Part shown: one piece after another, positions 37,342 through 46,642 of the stretch
Position numbering within the stretch: position 1 is the stretch's first letter
How the letters are laid out: each line of letters begins with the position of its first letter
Assembly (NCBI GenBank): GCA_963771435.1
Contig: CAVYTF010000006.1
Span: 65,591 to 129,590 of the forward strand
Source of the DNA: CAVYTF01 sp963771435
GTDB lineage: Bacteria; Bacteroidota; Bacteroidia; Chitinophagales; Chitinophagaceae
Length of the DNA stretch: 64,000 nt
Direction of reading: 5' to 3'
The notes under the pieces: generated by a model
The model's database searches: none
What the model saw: the letters and a program-made list of their open reading frames with translations, nothing else
What the model was told of the DNA's origin: nothing
Position numbers and translations under genes: made by a program

Positions 37342-38310
37342 ATGAAAAAAGTTATATTTTTCCTTTTTACCTTACTAGTAGTAAACCATAGCTTTTCACA
37401 AAGCGTTGAGGACGAAGCGCAGGCACTCTATCAAAAAGCAGAAGATGCTTATGAAAATAAGCAATACCATGATTGTGAAGACAACTTGCAAAAAACATGG
37501 AAACTATTAGCATCTCCCAATCCAAAAATTCTTTATTTATGGATAAAAAATACAGATGATGCTTTAAAAAGTGGAGTATTTAGCAACAATTTGAAAAACA
37601 ACCAGCAACAGCTTCAACTATTAACTACTTTTTTCCAAATGGTTGATAAAAACAATTATCCACACGATAAATACCTTGAATTGGTAAATATTAAACTTGA
37701 TGTAGAAGGTAAAATTGCTGATTGTGAAAGAAGAAAAGTTATCTATGAAAACTTAAAAAGTAGAGAAGCCCTGTTTATAAAGGATACAGTAGATGTATAT
37801 GGCGAAGCATTTTGTAACGAATTTAATGAAGGCCTTGAAAATTATCTTCATAAAATAAAGAAAAGTCAGGCTGATTTTATAATAAATAAAGGCTACGGCT
37901 ATTTGCCTGCCAAAATAGAATATAATATTAATGGACTCTTTGCACCTGGCACATCACTTATTCACAGTATTATTGTTTATTATACTAAAGATTTAAAGCG
38001 CAGCTATTTAGTTTCATTATTATCCCCTATCCGAATACATTTTGCTGATCCAAAAATAATAGAAAGAACAAATTCATATAGTGATACTTATTCTTATATA
38101 GAAATGATAACTGAAGCAAATAAAAAGAATCAATCATTGCCAGGCCGCGATTTATTTATAATAGGATTTGGCAATATAGTTCCTGAATCTTCCGATTATA
38201 ATTTTGATTTTTCGCAAAATATATCAAAAATACAAGAACTTAAAAACATTATGGATGTAACGGGTTTTACTGATTACTATAATAATAAATTTGATGATGT
38301 GAAAGATTGA
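37342..38310 (+). CDS. Secreted hypothetical protein, tandem paralogue 2
   Basis: A 322-residue paralogue of the preceding gene, with a different signal peptide (VIFFLFTLLVVNHSFSQ) but the same helical N-terminal half, including LKSREALFIKDTV. The region from about residue 165 to 295 is unlike its twin (HKIKKSQADFIINKGYGYLP). It ends LKNIMDVTGFTDYYNNKFDD. Last gene of the group; a GAGGT/ACCTC hairpin at 38330-38352 follows. Confidence 0.75.
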   Translation: MKKVIFFLFTLLVVNHSFSQSVEDEAQALYQKAEDAYENKQYHDCEDNLQKTWKLLASPNPKILYLWIKNTDDALKSGVFSNNLKNNQQQLQLLTTFFQMVDKNNYPHDKYLELVNIKLDVEGKIADCERRKVIYENLKSREALFIKDTVDVYGEAFCNEFNEGLENYLHKIKKSQADFIINKGYGYLPAKIEYNINGLFAPGTSLIHSIIVYYTKDLKRSYLVSLLSPIRIHFADPKIIERTNSYSDTYSYIEMITEANKKNQSLPGRDLFIIGFGNIVPESSDYNFDFSQNISKIQELKNIMDVTGFTDYYNNKFDDVKD

Positions 38311-38425
38311 AACCCCTTAATTCTTCGAGGTATTAGCGCAGCGCACCTCAAAACAGGATAATTGTTTAAACAAGAACGGCAGTAGATAAAGCATGCCTTT
38401 TTTTATTTTGCGGTATGCTATTTTC

Positions 38426-40846
38426 CTATAGTTTCACATTCACCGCCACCATAAAATTAGTGCCCGCCATGGGGGAATAATAGTTGTCGTTCACCAGCAC
38501 ACCGCCATAAATGTAGGGGTAAGTGGAACCGTTGGGGGAATAGAAATTGTTGAAAATGTTGTTGACCTGCGCGATGATGTTCCACTCCTTGAACACCCAG
38601 TGGCGGATGGTGTAAATGGCGCGCGCATCCTCGGTGTAGAAGCCTGCAAGACTGCGGCTGGCATCGCCGGTATTGTCCATGTACTGCTTGCTCACGTACT
38701 TGCTGAGCAGGTCAATCTCCACCTTTTTCACGGGCAGGAGGCTGATGGTGGCGCCGCCGATGATGGAGGGGGAGAAGGAAATATCTGTGTTATGGTAATT
38801 CTGCGCGACCTGTTCGTTGTTGTCGTAATCATCAAAATATTCAGTGAAGTTCTGAATTTTGTTCTTGCTGAAACTGAGGTTGCCGGTCACGTTTACAAAT
38901 TTGTTGATGACTGCGCCGCCTTCCAGTTCAATGCCTGCGCGGTAGCTATTGGGCACATTCACACGGGTGTAATCGCCCACATCGTTCAGTTGGCCGGTAA
39001 GCACTAACTGGTTCACATAAAGCATGTAAAAAAGCGTGGCGCCGTAGTTAAAGCGTGTGGTTTTGCGGGAGATGCCTGCCTCAAAATCATGCAAGGTTTC
39101 ATAAGTTGGCTGCTGTTCCGGGCTTGCCTGGAAATCGTCGCGGTCAGGCTCTTTGTGCGCGAGGGCATAGCTGAAATAGGCATCCCAGCCGTTCTTGTAA
39201 TAGCTGATGCCGCCTTTGGGATTGAGAAAATTAAATTCGCGGGTAATGAACAAATCGGGGTTGCCCTCAAAGCCATCCATTTCGTGGCGTATGTAGCGGT
39301 ACTGAATGTCGCCAAAGAGGCTCCAATTGGGGTTTAGCTGGTGCAGCCATTTGGCGTACACGTTTATGTCGGTTTTGTAGGCGGGATAGTTGGCATAAAT
39401 ATAATGGTCAGGCACGCCGCCAAACTGCGCCCAGGTTACTTCATCGTAATGCTTGCCGTAATATTCAGTCCAGCTTCCACCGCATGTAATTTCGTCCTTG
39501 TTCTTTTTGTATTGCAGGGAAATTACCTGCCCGTAAAAATAATTGCTGAGCCAAAGCTGCCTGATAAGGTCAGTGTTGGTGATGGTGTCAGTGCCCTGGA
39601 TGACATTTGGCAAACCGTAAAAAGAGTAAGCCGTTGTTGAGTTATCGCCAGCCGCGGTTTCAGCCGCTACGCCGTGGTATTCTTCATAATAGCCATAGCC
39701 GCGTGTATAGAAGGTAGTTACGTTTAAGGAGAGATGCGGGTTGATGTACTGGTTGAGGAATAATTGAAAATGTTTTTGCCAGTAGTTGTCGGTTTCGTTG
39801 GTGTAAGGGCCGTTAGGGTCTTCCGTTCCTGCGGGATTGAAGGTCCTGTGCGTGGCAAGCGAATCCTGCGGCACGCCGTACCATGCCTGGTAGGTCTTTT
39901 CTTTACCTGATATAACATTCAGGCGGATGGAAGTTTTCTTGCTGATGTATGCGCCTGATAAATAAAAGGATTGCAGGTTAGAAGTGGCGCGGTCAATATA
40001 ACCGTCGCTGGAGATGTTGCTGAGGCGTGCATCAATGGTGAAATGGTCATCAAGCAAGCCGCTGCCAACTTTAATGGTATTCTTCCATGTGTTGAAAGAG
40101 CCGTAGCTGTTGTTTATTTCGGCATAAGCCGTATCAATAAATTCGTTGGTGCTAAGATTAATCGTTGCGCCGAAAGCGCCGGAGCCATTTGTGGAAGTGC
40201 CTACGCCACGCTGTATTTGAATAGAGTTGACAGAGGATGTAAAATCAGGAAGGTCAACAAAATAAGTCTGTTCGCTTTCGGCGTCATTGTAAGGGATGCC
40301 GTTGAGCGTAACGTTGATGCGGGTGGCATCTGAACCGCGGATATGCATGTAGGTATAGCCAACGCCGTTGCCAGCATCAGAACTTACATATAGCGAAGGT
40401 GTTTGGTTTAAGAGAAAAGGCAGGTCCTGCCCGAGGTTGGCCTTGGCAATTTGTTCCTGCGAGATATTTGTTTTGGTAAAAGGCGTCCTGTCTCCTGCGC
40501 GAACAGCTTTTACTTCAAGCGGTTCAAGGAAATAAGAAAGTTCTTCGAGAGAGAAATGCAGCTCTACGGATTTATCTTTTACATCAATAGTTTGCTCGGC
40601 TGTTTTCCGGCTAACGTGCCGCACAATTATCCTTGCTTTTGAGTTGACAGGAACATTCTTAAACTCAAAAAAGCCGTTCTCATCAGTAGCGAGCGAGGTC
40701 TTTTCTGTTGAATTAATTTCTAAGGAAACAGTAGAACCCGCAAGGGGTTTGCGGAGCGTGTCGGTTACAAAACCTTTTACGGCAACTTGTGCATGAACGA
40801 TGACAGTGATCACTAAGACTGTGATGGTTCCCAAAATTTTCTTCAT
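38426..40846 (-). CDS. TonB-dependent receptor, probably for thiamine
   Basis: An 806-residue outer-membrane receptor. Residues 1-19 are a signal peptide, 22-105 a carboxypeptidase-regulatory-like domain (VKGFVTDTLRKPLAGSTVSL), about 120-230 the plug (LGQDLPFLLNQTPSLYVSS, MHIRGSDATRINVTLNGIP), and the rest a beta-barrel that ends FMVAVNVKL. There is no SusD partner, so this is the single-component, siderophore- or vitamin-type receptor. A TPP riboswitch in the leader indicates repression by thiamine pyrophosphate, which makes thiamine or a precursor the likely substrate. That is inference from regulation. Confidence 0.92.
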   Translation of the reverse strand: MKKILGTITVLVITVIVHAQVAVKGFVTDTLRKPLAGSTVSLEINSTEKTSLATDENGFFEFKNVPVNSKARIIVRHVSRKTAEQTIDVKDKSVELHFSLEELSYFLEPLEVKAVRAGDRTPFTKTNISQEQIAKANLGQDLPFLLNQTPSLYVSSDAGNGVGYTYMHIRGSDATRINVTLNGIPYNDAESEQTYFVDLPDFTSSVNSIQIQRGVGTSTNGSGAFGATINLSTNEFIDTAYAEINNSYGSFNTWKNTIKVGSGLLDDHFTIDARLSNISSDGYIDRATSNLQSFYLSGAYISKKTSIRLNVISGKEKTYQAWYGVPQDSLATHRTFNPAGTEDPNGPYTNETDNYWQKHFQLFLNQYINPHLSLNVTTFYTRGYGYYEEYHGVAAETAAGDNSTTAYSFYGLPNVIQGTDTITNTDLIRQLWLSNYFYGQVISLQYKKNKDEITCGGSWTEYYGKHYDEVTWAQFGGVPDHYIYANYPAYKTDINVYAKWLHQLNPNWSLFGDIQYRYIRHEMDGFEGNPDLFITREFNFLNPKGGISYYKNGWDAYFSYALAHKEPDRDDFQASPEQQPTYETLHDFEAGISRKTTRFNYGATLFYMLYVNQLVLTGQLNDVGDYTRVNVPNSYRAGIELEGGAVINKFVNVTGNLSFSKNKIQNFTEYFDDYDNNEQVAQNYHNTDISFSPSIIGGATISLLPVKKVEIDLLSKYVSKQYMDNTGDASRSLAGFYTEDARAIYTIRHWVFKEWNIIAQVNNIFNNFYSPNGSTYPYIYGGVLVNDNYYSPMAGTNFMVAVNVKL

Positions 40847-40925
40847 TCGTTTGTTTTTAAACGTGAGTAAAAAATTATTTGAGAACAGGAAATTGCAAAA
40901 CGGAAGTGCGGAAAATGGAAGAGCG

Positions 40926-41004
40926 CCTTCCCTTCGCAGGCATTACCCTGTTCAGGTTCTACGGGTTTGATCTCAGCCTGCGCATTTGCGCAAGCACCCC
41001 GGGA
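40926..41004 (-). promoter_or_regulatory. TPP riboswitch (THI box)
   Basis: Read on the minus strand, the leader contains GGGGTGC, CTGAGATCAAACCC, GTAGAACCTGAACAGGGTAA and TGCCTGCGAAGGGAAG, the conserved core of the thiamine pyrophosphate riboswitch in the right order. It ends about 80 bases before the receptor ATG. In Gram-negative bacteria this element usually blocks translation or transcription when TPP is bound. Confidence 0.95.
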
Positions 41005-41086
41005 ATTGAACTGCAAAGTAAATAAAGAAATTTTATTTTATCAGTAACCTTTTTTTAAGAGAAGCGTTTTACAGAAAACTTTTACA

Positions 41087-41920
41087 ATGAAAAAAATAAT
41101 TATCGCATTCAGCGTGTTGCTAATCGCTTTTTCTTCTACCTTAAGAGCGCAGAATGTTGTGCATGATGCCAATGCAGATGTGAGAAACGTTGGCAGTTTT
41201 AATAAAATACGTGTATCAAATGCTATAACGCTTTACCTGTCGCAAGGGTCAACTGAAGCAGTAGCAGTTAGTGCAGGCGATAAAGAGCATACGGCCAAAA
41301 TAAAAACAGAAGTAAATAATGGCGTACTTAGAATTTATGTTGAGAATGGTGCATGGAATGGCTGGAACTGGAGCGACAAACACATGAAAGCGTATGTAAC
41401 CTTTAAGGACCTGCAGATGCTTGAGGCTTCAGGAGCAAGCGATGTGCAAATCGTTGATCCATCTGTGTGGGCGATCTTGATTTTGAACTCTCTGGTGCAA
41501 GCGATGCAAAAGGCACTATCAAAGGCGGTAATTTTAAAGTGGAAGTAAGTGGCGCAGCTGATTCTAAAGTGAATTTTACAGGTAGTTCTTTTAAAGTGGC
41601 CTTACCGGCGCAAGCGAAATAAAGGCTCAATGACCGGAGACAAAATGAATTTTGATCTTAGTGGTGCCTCCACTGTGGATCTGCAGGGATTTACCAATGC
41701 GCGTGCATAGTTTCATCCGGTGCGAGTAGTTTTAAAGGCTACGATATGCAGTACAGCAGCGTGTAAAGCAGAAGCTCCGGGGGCATCGAGTATAAATATA
41801 AGCGTAAGCAAAAGCCTTGACGCAAGGGCAAGTGGCGCGAGCAATATTCATTATGACGGAAGTGGTGTAATAACCAACATGGACGTAAGCGGAAGTTCTA
41901 ATGTGAAGAAAAAAGGGTAG
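41087..41920 (+). pseudogene. DUF2807 (GIN domain) protein, broken at about five places
   Basis: A signal peptide (MKKIIIAFSVLLIAFSSTLRAQ) and a DUF2807 repeat-helix domain (FNKIRVSNAITLYLSQGS, LQMLEASGASDVQI) are clear, and the rest of the domain is found in changing frames: GDLDFELSGASDAKG, TGASEIKA, MNFDLSGASTVDLQG, SSGASSFKGYDMQY and SINISVSKSLDARASGAS. Breaks are near 41470, 41603, 41630, 41706 and 41764. Restoring them gives 278 residues. Five indels in 300 bases are far above the window's rate, so either the gene is really decaying or this stretch is especially error-rich; the neighbouring era also has one. Confidence 0.75.
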
Positions 41921-41936
41921 CCAACGTTTTAAAATG

Positions 41937-41968
41937 TTTGGCTGGTAAGCGTTATCGCTGTATCTTTG
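41937..41968 (+). promoter_or_regulatory. Promoter of the initiator tRNA gene
   Basis: TTTG at 41937-41940 and TATCTTTG at 41961-41968, 20 bases apart, match both the -33 and -7 elements of the Bacteroidetes promoter. The tRNA starts 11 bases later. Confidence 0.65.
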
Positions 41969-41978
41969 CTCCCCAAAT

Positions 41979-42050
<72 letters not shown>

Positions 42051-42060
42051 CTAAAGATTG

Positions 42061-42090
42061 AAAAAGGACGACATTGTTGTTGTCCTTTTT
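42061..42090 (+). terminator. Terminator after the tRNA
   Basis: AAAAAGGAC and GTCCTTTTT form a 9-bp stem with a 12-base loop and a T tract. Confidence 0.8.
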
Positions 42091-42096
42091 TTATTT

Positions 42097-42104
42097 TAAA
42101 TTTG
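42097..42104 (+). promoter_or_regulatory. -7 box of the small membrane protein gene
   Basis: TAAATTTG, exact TAnnTTTG, 18 bases before the ATG at 42123. Confidence 0.5.
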
Positions 42105-42122
42105 TTCTACTTATATAATTAT

Positions 42123-42308
42123 ATGACGGCAGTAAATGGTTCTACACTAAACAGAGAATTTTTTAAAGATGAAATACATCGCCTTGAATTAAAAATAGAA
42201 CAAACTAAAGGTGAAGTGACAAAAGCTATTTTTTGGGCAAGCCTTATTCAATTTCTTGCAATAGTTGGTTCAGTTATAGGGATCATTAGTTTTATGATCC
42301 ATAAATAA
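42123..42308 (+). CDS. Small coiled-coil membrane protein
   Basis: A 61-residue protein. The N-terminal part (REFFKDEIHRLELKIEQTKGEV) is a predicted coiled coil and the C-terminal part (IFWASLIQFLAIVGSVIGIISF) one membrane helix, the layout of DUF1640/CCDC90-like small proteins. The ATG at 42123 is chosen over an in-frame TTG at 42102, which lies in the promoter box. Function unknown. Confidence 0.65.
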   Translation: MTAVNGSTLNREFFKDEIHRLELKIEQTKGEVTKAIFWASLIQFLAIVGSVIGIISFMIHK

Positions 42309-42384
42309 ATCTTTTGAGCTATCTCAATACCCCTGTAAGGCCGTAACAACTGTCATCTGTCAACCCTCATCTGTCAATAATAAA

Positions 42385-43256
42385 ATGAAAGCAGGTTTTG
42401 TAAACATATTTGGCAAACCAAATGCAGGAAAAAGCACTTTGCTTAATGCGCTGCTGGGTGAGAAACTGGCTATTGTTTCATCCAAGGTGCAGACAACACG
42501 GCATCGCATCAAAGGCTTTCTTACGAAACTAAGGAATACCAAATTATTTTTTCGGATACGCCGGGCATAATTGAGCCAAAATATAAGCTGCATGAAAAGA
42601 TGATGCAGAGCTGTAAGAGTGCACTGGAAGATGCAGATGTTGCCATGCTTATGGTGGATGTAAAAGATGATATTTCAGAGAGCCATGAGATATTTAGTGC
42701 GCTAAAATTGAATGTTCCTGCGATAGTTGTGCTGAATAAAACGGATGGAACACATGCGGATAACGTCCAGGAAGCAGAAACTTTCTTTAAACAGCAGCCT
42801 TATTGCAAAAAAGTGATAGGGGTCTCTGCTATTAAGGAATATAATATTGAACAATTACTAAAAACGATCATTGAGCTATTGCCGGAGGCAGAGCCTTTTT
42901 ACAGCGAGGATGAAATGACCGATCTGCCTACTAAGTTTTTTGTGGGAGAGTTGATACGAGAAAAGATATATGACTTGTTTGGCGATGAAATACCTTATCA
43001 CACGGCAGTGATGATCAATGAATATAAAGAAAAGATTTCGCTGGTGAAGATACAGGCTGATATAATTGTGCAGCGCGAAACTCAAAAGGCTATCTTGCTT
43101 GGCGAAGGCGGGAAAATGATAAAAGAACTTGGGACGAAGGCAAGGGTGGATATAGAAGATTTTATTCAACAGAAAGTATTTCTTGAACTGTTTGTGAAAG
43201 TGAGACCTAAATGGCGTGACAATGAGAACCAGTTGAAGGAGTATGGGTATTATTAA
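42385..43256 (+). CDS. era: GTPase Era, reading frame broken once
   Basis: Era binds the 3' end of 16S rRNA and supports 30S maturation. The G domain has GKPNAGKSTLLNALLG (G1), TTRHRI (G2), IIFSDTPGI (G3) and VLNKTD (G4); the C-terminal KH domain reads IIVQRETQKAILLGEGGKMIKELGTKAR. The frame is lost in the A run at 42526-42528: adding one A restores LTKTKEYQIIFSDTPG and gives 290 residues. Sequence error is the likely cause. Confidence 0.94.
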
Positions 43257-43259
43257 ATG

Positions 43260-43320
43260 AAAAGTAAAAAGTAAAAAGTAAAAATGAAAAATTATATCCG
43301 CGTTTTACTTTTACTTTTTT
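43260..43320. repeat. AGTAAAA inverted element between era and der
   Basis: Tandem AAAAGTAAAA copies on the left and TTTTACTTTT copies on the right around GCG-containing sequence. The same element with both arms lies at 6624-6703. It can form a hairpin between two genes of the same strand. Confidence 0.6.
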
Positions 43321-43331
43321 AATTACTAATT

Positions 43332-44639
43332 ATGAGTTTTACAGTAGCAATAGTTGGCCGCCCGAATGTGGGGAAAAGTACTTTCTTCAATCGTATGCTG
43401 GAAGAGCGCAAGGCAATTGTGGACGACATCAGCGGGGTGACACGCGACAGGCAGTATGGGGTTACTGACTGGAACGGAAAGCCTTTTAATGTGATAGATA
43501 CCGGTGGCTTTGTGCCTGACAGTACGGATATGTTTGAAACGGAGATACGCAAACAGGTGAGAATTGCTATTGATGAGGCAGACGCTATTGTTTTTATGGT
43601 TGATGCGGCGGTTGGCATTACCACGCTGGATGAAGCGATGGCTCAATTGCTCCGGCAAGCGAAGAAACCTGTGTTCCTGACGGTGAATAAGGTAGATAAT
43701 AATAAAAGATTGCTTGAAGCATCAGAGTTTTATAGCCTGGGGTTCGAGAAGATATTTTTCCTGAGCAGCATGAGCGGTAGCGGAACGGGCGAATTGCTTG
43801 ATGCAATTGCGGAACTAATACCTGTAGAAGAAAAAGAGGAGGATAATAATGCGTTGCCAAAGTTTGCAATCATTGGGCAACCAAATGTGGGTAAATCTTC
43901 ATTGCTGAATGCGCTGACAGGGCAGGAGCGAACAATCGTAAGTGATATTCCCGGAACGACACGCGACACTATTCACACGCATTATAAACTGTTTCAGAAA
44001 GAATTTATCCTGATAGATACGGCAGGCATACGCAAAAAAAGTAAAGAGAAGGATGACCTGGAGTTTTATTCCATTATACGTGCCATTAAAGCGATGGATG
44101 AGGCGGATGTTTGTTTGTTGGTGATCGATGCGGAGAAAGGCATTACAGCGCAGGACGTGAGTATCTTTTCTCTTGCCACCCGCAAGGGCAAAGGGATAGT
44201 GGTGCTGGTGAACAAATGGGACCTGATGGAAAAGTCCACGAATACTTCAAGAGATTATGAACAAAAGCTGAAAGAAAAGATCGCACCGTTCACGGATGTG
44301 CCGGTGATCTTTATTTCTGCGAAAGACAAAACGAGGATCTTTAAAGGGATGGAAGTGGCGCTGGAAGTGTATGACAACAGGAAAAAGAAAGTAACTACGA
44401 GCAAGCTGAATGATGTGATGCTGAAGGCTGTTGAAGCTTACCATGCGCCGGTGTTTCGCGGGCATCCTATCAAGATAAAGTTTGTAACGCAACTGCCGAC
44501 GGTGGTGCCTTCGTTCGCGTTCTTCTGCAATTTTCCGGAAGAGGTGAAAACGCCTTACAGGAATTATTTAGAGAACCAGCTGAGGACGAATTTTGACTTC
44601 AAAGGTGTGCCGGTGCGGATATTTTTTAGAAAGAAATAA
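43332..44639 (+). CDS. der: GTPase Der (EngA)
   Basis: A 435-residue double-GTPase needed for 50S ribosome assembly. The first G domain has GRPNVGKSTFFNRM, DTGGF and NKVD; the second has GQPNVGKSSLLNAL, DTAGIR and NKWDL. The C-terminal KH-like domain reads HPIKIKFVTQLPTVVPSF and ends NFDFKGVPVRIFFRKK, as in the family. Intact and normal in length. Confidence 0.96.
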   Translation: MSFTVAIVGRPNVGKSTFFNRMLEERKAIVDDISGVTRDRQYGVTDWNGKPFNVIDTGGFVPDSTDMFETEIRKQVRIAIDEADAIVFMVDAAVGITTLDEAMAQLLRQAKKPVFLTVNKVDNNKRLLEASEFYSLGFEKIFFLSSMSGSGTGELLDAIAELIPVEEKEEDNNALPKFAIIGQPNVGKSSLLNALTGQERTIVSDIPGTTRDTIHTHYKLFQKEFILIDTAGIRKKSKEKDDLEFYSIIRAIKAMDEADVCLLVIDAEKGITAQDVSIFSLATRKGKGIVVLVNKWDLMEKSTNTSRDYEQKLKEKIAPFTDVPVIFISAKDKTRIFKGMEVALEVYDNRKKKVTTSKLNDVMLKAVEAYHAPVFRGHPIKIKFVTQLPTVVPSFAFFCNFPEEVKTPYRNYLENQLRTNFDFKGVPVRIFFRKK

Positions 44640-44672
44640 GCAGCAGTTAATTTATTTGTTAATAAAACCCAA

Positions 44673-44680
44673 TAGCTTTG
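44673..44680 (+). promoter_or_regulatory. -7 box of the small lipoprotein gene
   Basis: TAGCTTTG, exact TAnnTTTG, 28 bases before the ATG. Confidence 0.5.
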
Positions 44681-44708
44681 TTTCTTTTATTAAACTAAAA
44701 ACATTTAT

Positions 44709-44996
44709 ATGAAAAAACTATTCTCAATTTTAATTATCTCTGCCTTGTTTGCTGCATGCTCAGGTGGAAGTGGCAATAGCGCAGCAAATGATTCTTCAGC
44801 CAACGCCATGGTAAAAAATGCTGACAGCAGCACGAGTGCCATGAATGACTCTTTGACAAACAGCAAGAAGGCAATGGACAGCGCCGCAGTTATGCAGAAA
44901 AAATTAGATGACGATGCTGCAGCAACTCAAAAGAAAATGATGGATGACTCTGCGGCAGGTGCTAAAAAAATGATGAAGGATAAGAAAAAAGGTTAA
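44709..44996 (+). CDS. Small lipoprotein, Ala/Asp/Lys-rich
   Basis: A 95-residue lipoprotein: signal peptide with lipobox FAAC at residues 14-17, then a low-complexity, helical, highly charged chain (repeated KKMMDDSAA and KKAMDSAA motifs) ending in KKKG. It may be a short helical envelope lipoprotein. No family recognised. A good terminator follows. Confidence 0.7.
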   Translation: MKKLFSILIISALFAACSGGSGNSAANDSSANAMVKNADSSTSAMNDSLTNSKKAMDSAAVMQKKLDDDAAATQKKMMDDSAAGAKKMMKDKKKG

Positions 44997-45019
44997 AATT
45001 TGAGCCTTAAATTCTTTGA

Positions 45020-45046
45020 GCCACGTTGATGAAGCGTGGCTTTTTT
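45020..45046 (+). terminator. Terminator after the small lipoprotein gene
   Basis: GCCACG and CGTGGC pair around a 9-base loop and are followed by six T. The tract reaches the last codon of the convergent mutase gene. Confidence 0.75.
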
Positions 45047-46607
45047 ATTTATACTCACCAAAGACATGGCGAAGGGTATCTGCAATTTCGCCGAGAGTGC
45101 AGTAGTTTTCTACGGCTTCGATGACGAGGGGCATTAGGTTATCAGTGCCTTTAGCAGCGGTGGATATTTTTTGCAAACAGGCGGCTAACTTTGCATTATC
45201 CCGGCGTGTTTTTAAGTTGTTTAACTTCTCTATTTGCAAGAGGCGGATGCTGTCGTCAATCCTTAAGGAAGGTGTGGAGCGGGTTTCGGCGCTTTGGAAC
45301 TTATTTACTCCTACAATTATCTTTTCTCCTGTTTCTATTTTGCGCTGGTATTCGTAGGCGCTTTGGGCGATGGCGGTTTGCATGAAATCGGCTTCGATGG
45401 CGGCGACACTGCCACCCATTGCATCAATTTTATCAATTAATTCTTTAGCCTTTTCTTCCACTTCGCTGGTGAGGGATTCGACAAAATAACTTCCTGCCAA
45501 AGGATCAACGGTATCGGCGACGCCGCTCTCAAAAGCAACGATCTGCTGGGTGCGGAGGGCGATGCGTGCGGCTTCTTCAGTGGGGAGGCTGAGGGCTTCG
45601 TCATAACCATTGGTATGCAGGCTTTGGGCACCGCCAAGAACAGCCGCGAGTGACTGAACCGTTACCCTCGCAATGTTGTTTAAGGGTTGCTGTGCGGTTA
45701 AAGTGCTGCCGCCGGTTTGTGCATGGAAGCGTAGCATCATGGCTTTCTCGTCGGTGGCGCCGAGGGCTTTCATCATGTTTGCCCAAAGGCGGCGGGCTGC
45801 GCGGAATTTGGCCACCTCTTCAAACAAATTATTATAAGAATTGAAAAAGAAAGACAGGCGTTTGCCAAATACATTTATGTCCAAGCCTTTTTCCAGGGCG
45901 GCTTTAACGTAAGCCTTGCCGTTGCTGAGCGTGAAGGCAACCTCCTGCACGGCTGTGCTGCCGGCTTCGCGGATATGATAGCCGGAAATGGAAATGGTGT
46001 TCCACTTGGGGAGCTCTTTGCTGCACCATTCGAAGATGTCAGTGATGATGCGCATGGAAGGCTTGGGCGGGTAGATATAAGTGCCGCGGGCGGCGTATTC
46101 TTTAAGTATGTCGTTTTGAATTGTGCCATTTATTTTGCCCAAATCGGCACCCTGTTTTTTGGCGAGGGCTACGTAGAAAGCGAGGAGGATGAAGCCGGTG
46201 GCGTTGATGGTCATGGAGGTGGAGATGTCCTGTAGGTTTATATCCTTAAATAATAACTCAATATCCTCGAGGCTGTCGATGGCGACGCCTACTTTGCCGA
46301 CCTCACCTTCGGAGAGGGGGTGGTCGCTGTCGTAGCCGATCTGGGTGGGGAGATCGAATGCGACGCTGAGGCCCATAACCCCCTGACTAAGTAAATAATG
46401 GTAGCGGCGGTTGCTTTCTTCGGCGGTGCTGAAGCCTGCATATTGGCGCATGGTCCATAGCTTGCCGCGATACATGTCTGCCTGTACGCCGCGGGTGAAG
46501 GGGAATTGGCCGGGGAATTCTTCGGGGGTGGAGGGGGCTACATCGGCGGTGGTGTAGAGCTTTTTTATTTCGATGTTGCTGTCGGTATATATGGGTTCAT
46601 CGTTCAT
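45045..46607 (-). CDS. Acyl-CoA mutase large subunit (methylmalonyl-CoA mutase family)
   Basis: A 520-residue catalytic subunit of the B12-dependent acyl-CoA mutase family. Visible are FTRGVQADMYRG, WTMRQYAGFSTAEESN, GLSVAFDLPTQIGYDSDHP, TMTINATG, SISGYHIREAGSTAVQEVAF and RFHAQTGGSTLTAQQP, which form the substrate-binding TIM barrel. The chain ends without a B12-binding DxHxxG domain, so it must work with a separate small subunit that is not in this window. Methylmalonyl-CoA is the likely substrate; isobutyryl-CoA type enzymes share the plan. Four palindromes lie 36 bp upstream. Confidence 0.88.
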   Translation of the reverse strand: MNDEPIYTDSNIEIKKLYTTADVAPSTPEEFPGQFPFTRGVQADMYRGKLWTMRQYAGFSTAEESNRRYHYLLSQGVMGLSVAFDLPTQIGYDSDHPLSEGEVGKVGVAIDSLEDIELLFKDINLQDISTSMTINATGFILLAFYVALAKKQGADLGKINGTIQNDILKEYAARGTYIYPPKPSMRIITDIFEWCSKELPKWNTISISGYHIREAGSTAVQEVAFTLSNGKAYVKAALEKGLDINVFGKRLSFFFNSYNNLFEEVAKFRAARRLWANMMKALGATDEKAMMLRFHAQTGGSTLTAQQPLNNIARVTVQSLAAVLGGAQSLHTNGYDEALSLPTEEAARIALRTQQIVAFESGVADTVDPLAGSYFVESLTSEVEEKAKELIDKIDAMGGSVAAIEADFMQTAIAQSAYEYQRKIETGEKIIVGVNKFQSAETRSTPSLRIDDSIRLLQIEKLNNLKTRRDNAKLAACLQKISTAAKGTDNLMPLVIEAVENYCTLGEIADTLRHVFGEYK

Positions 46608-46642
46608 TATAATACAAATATGGGTTTTAGCGAAGCAATAAT

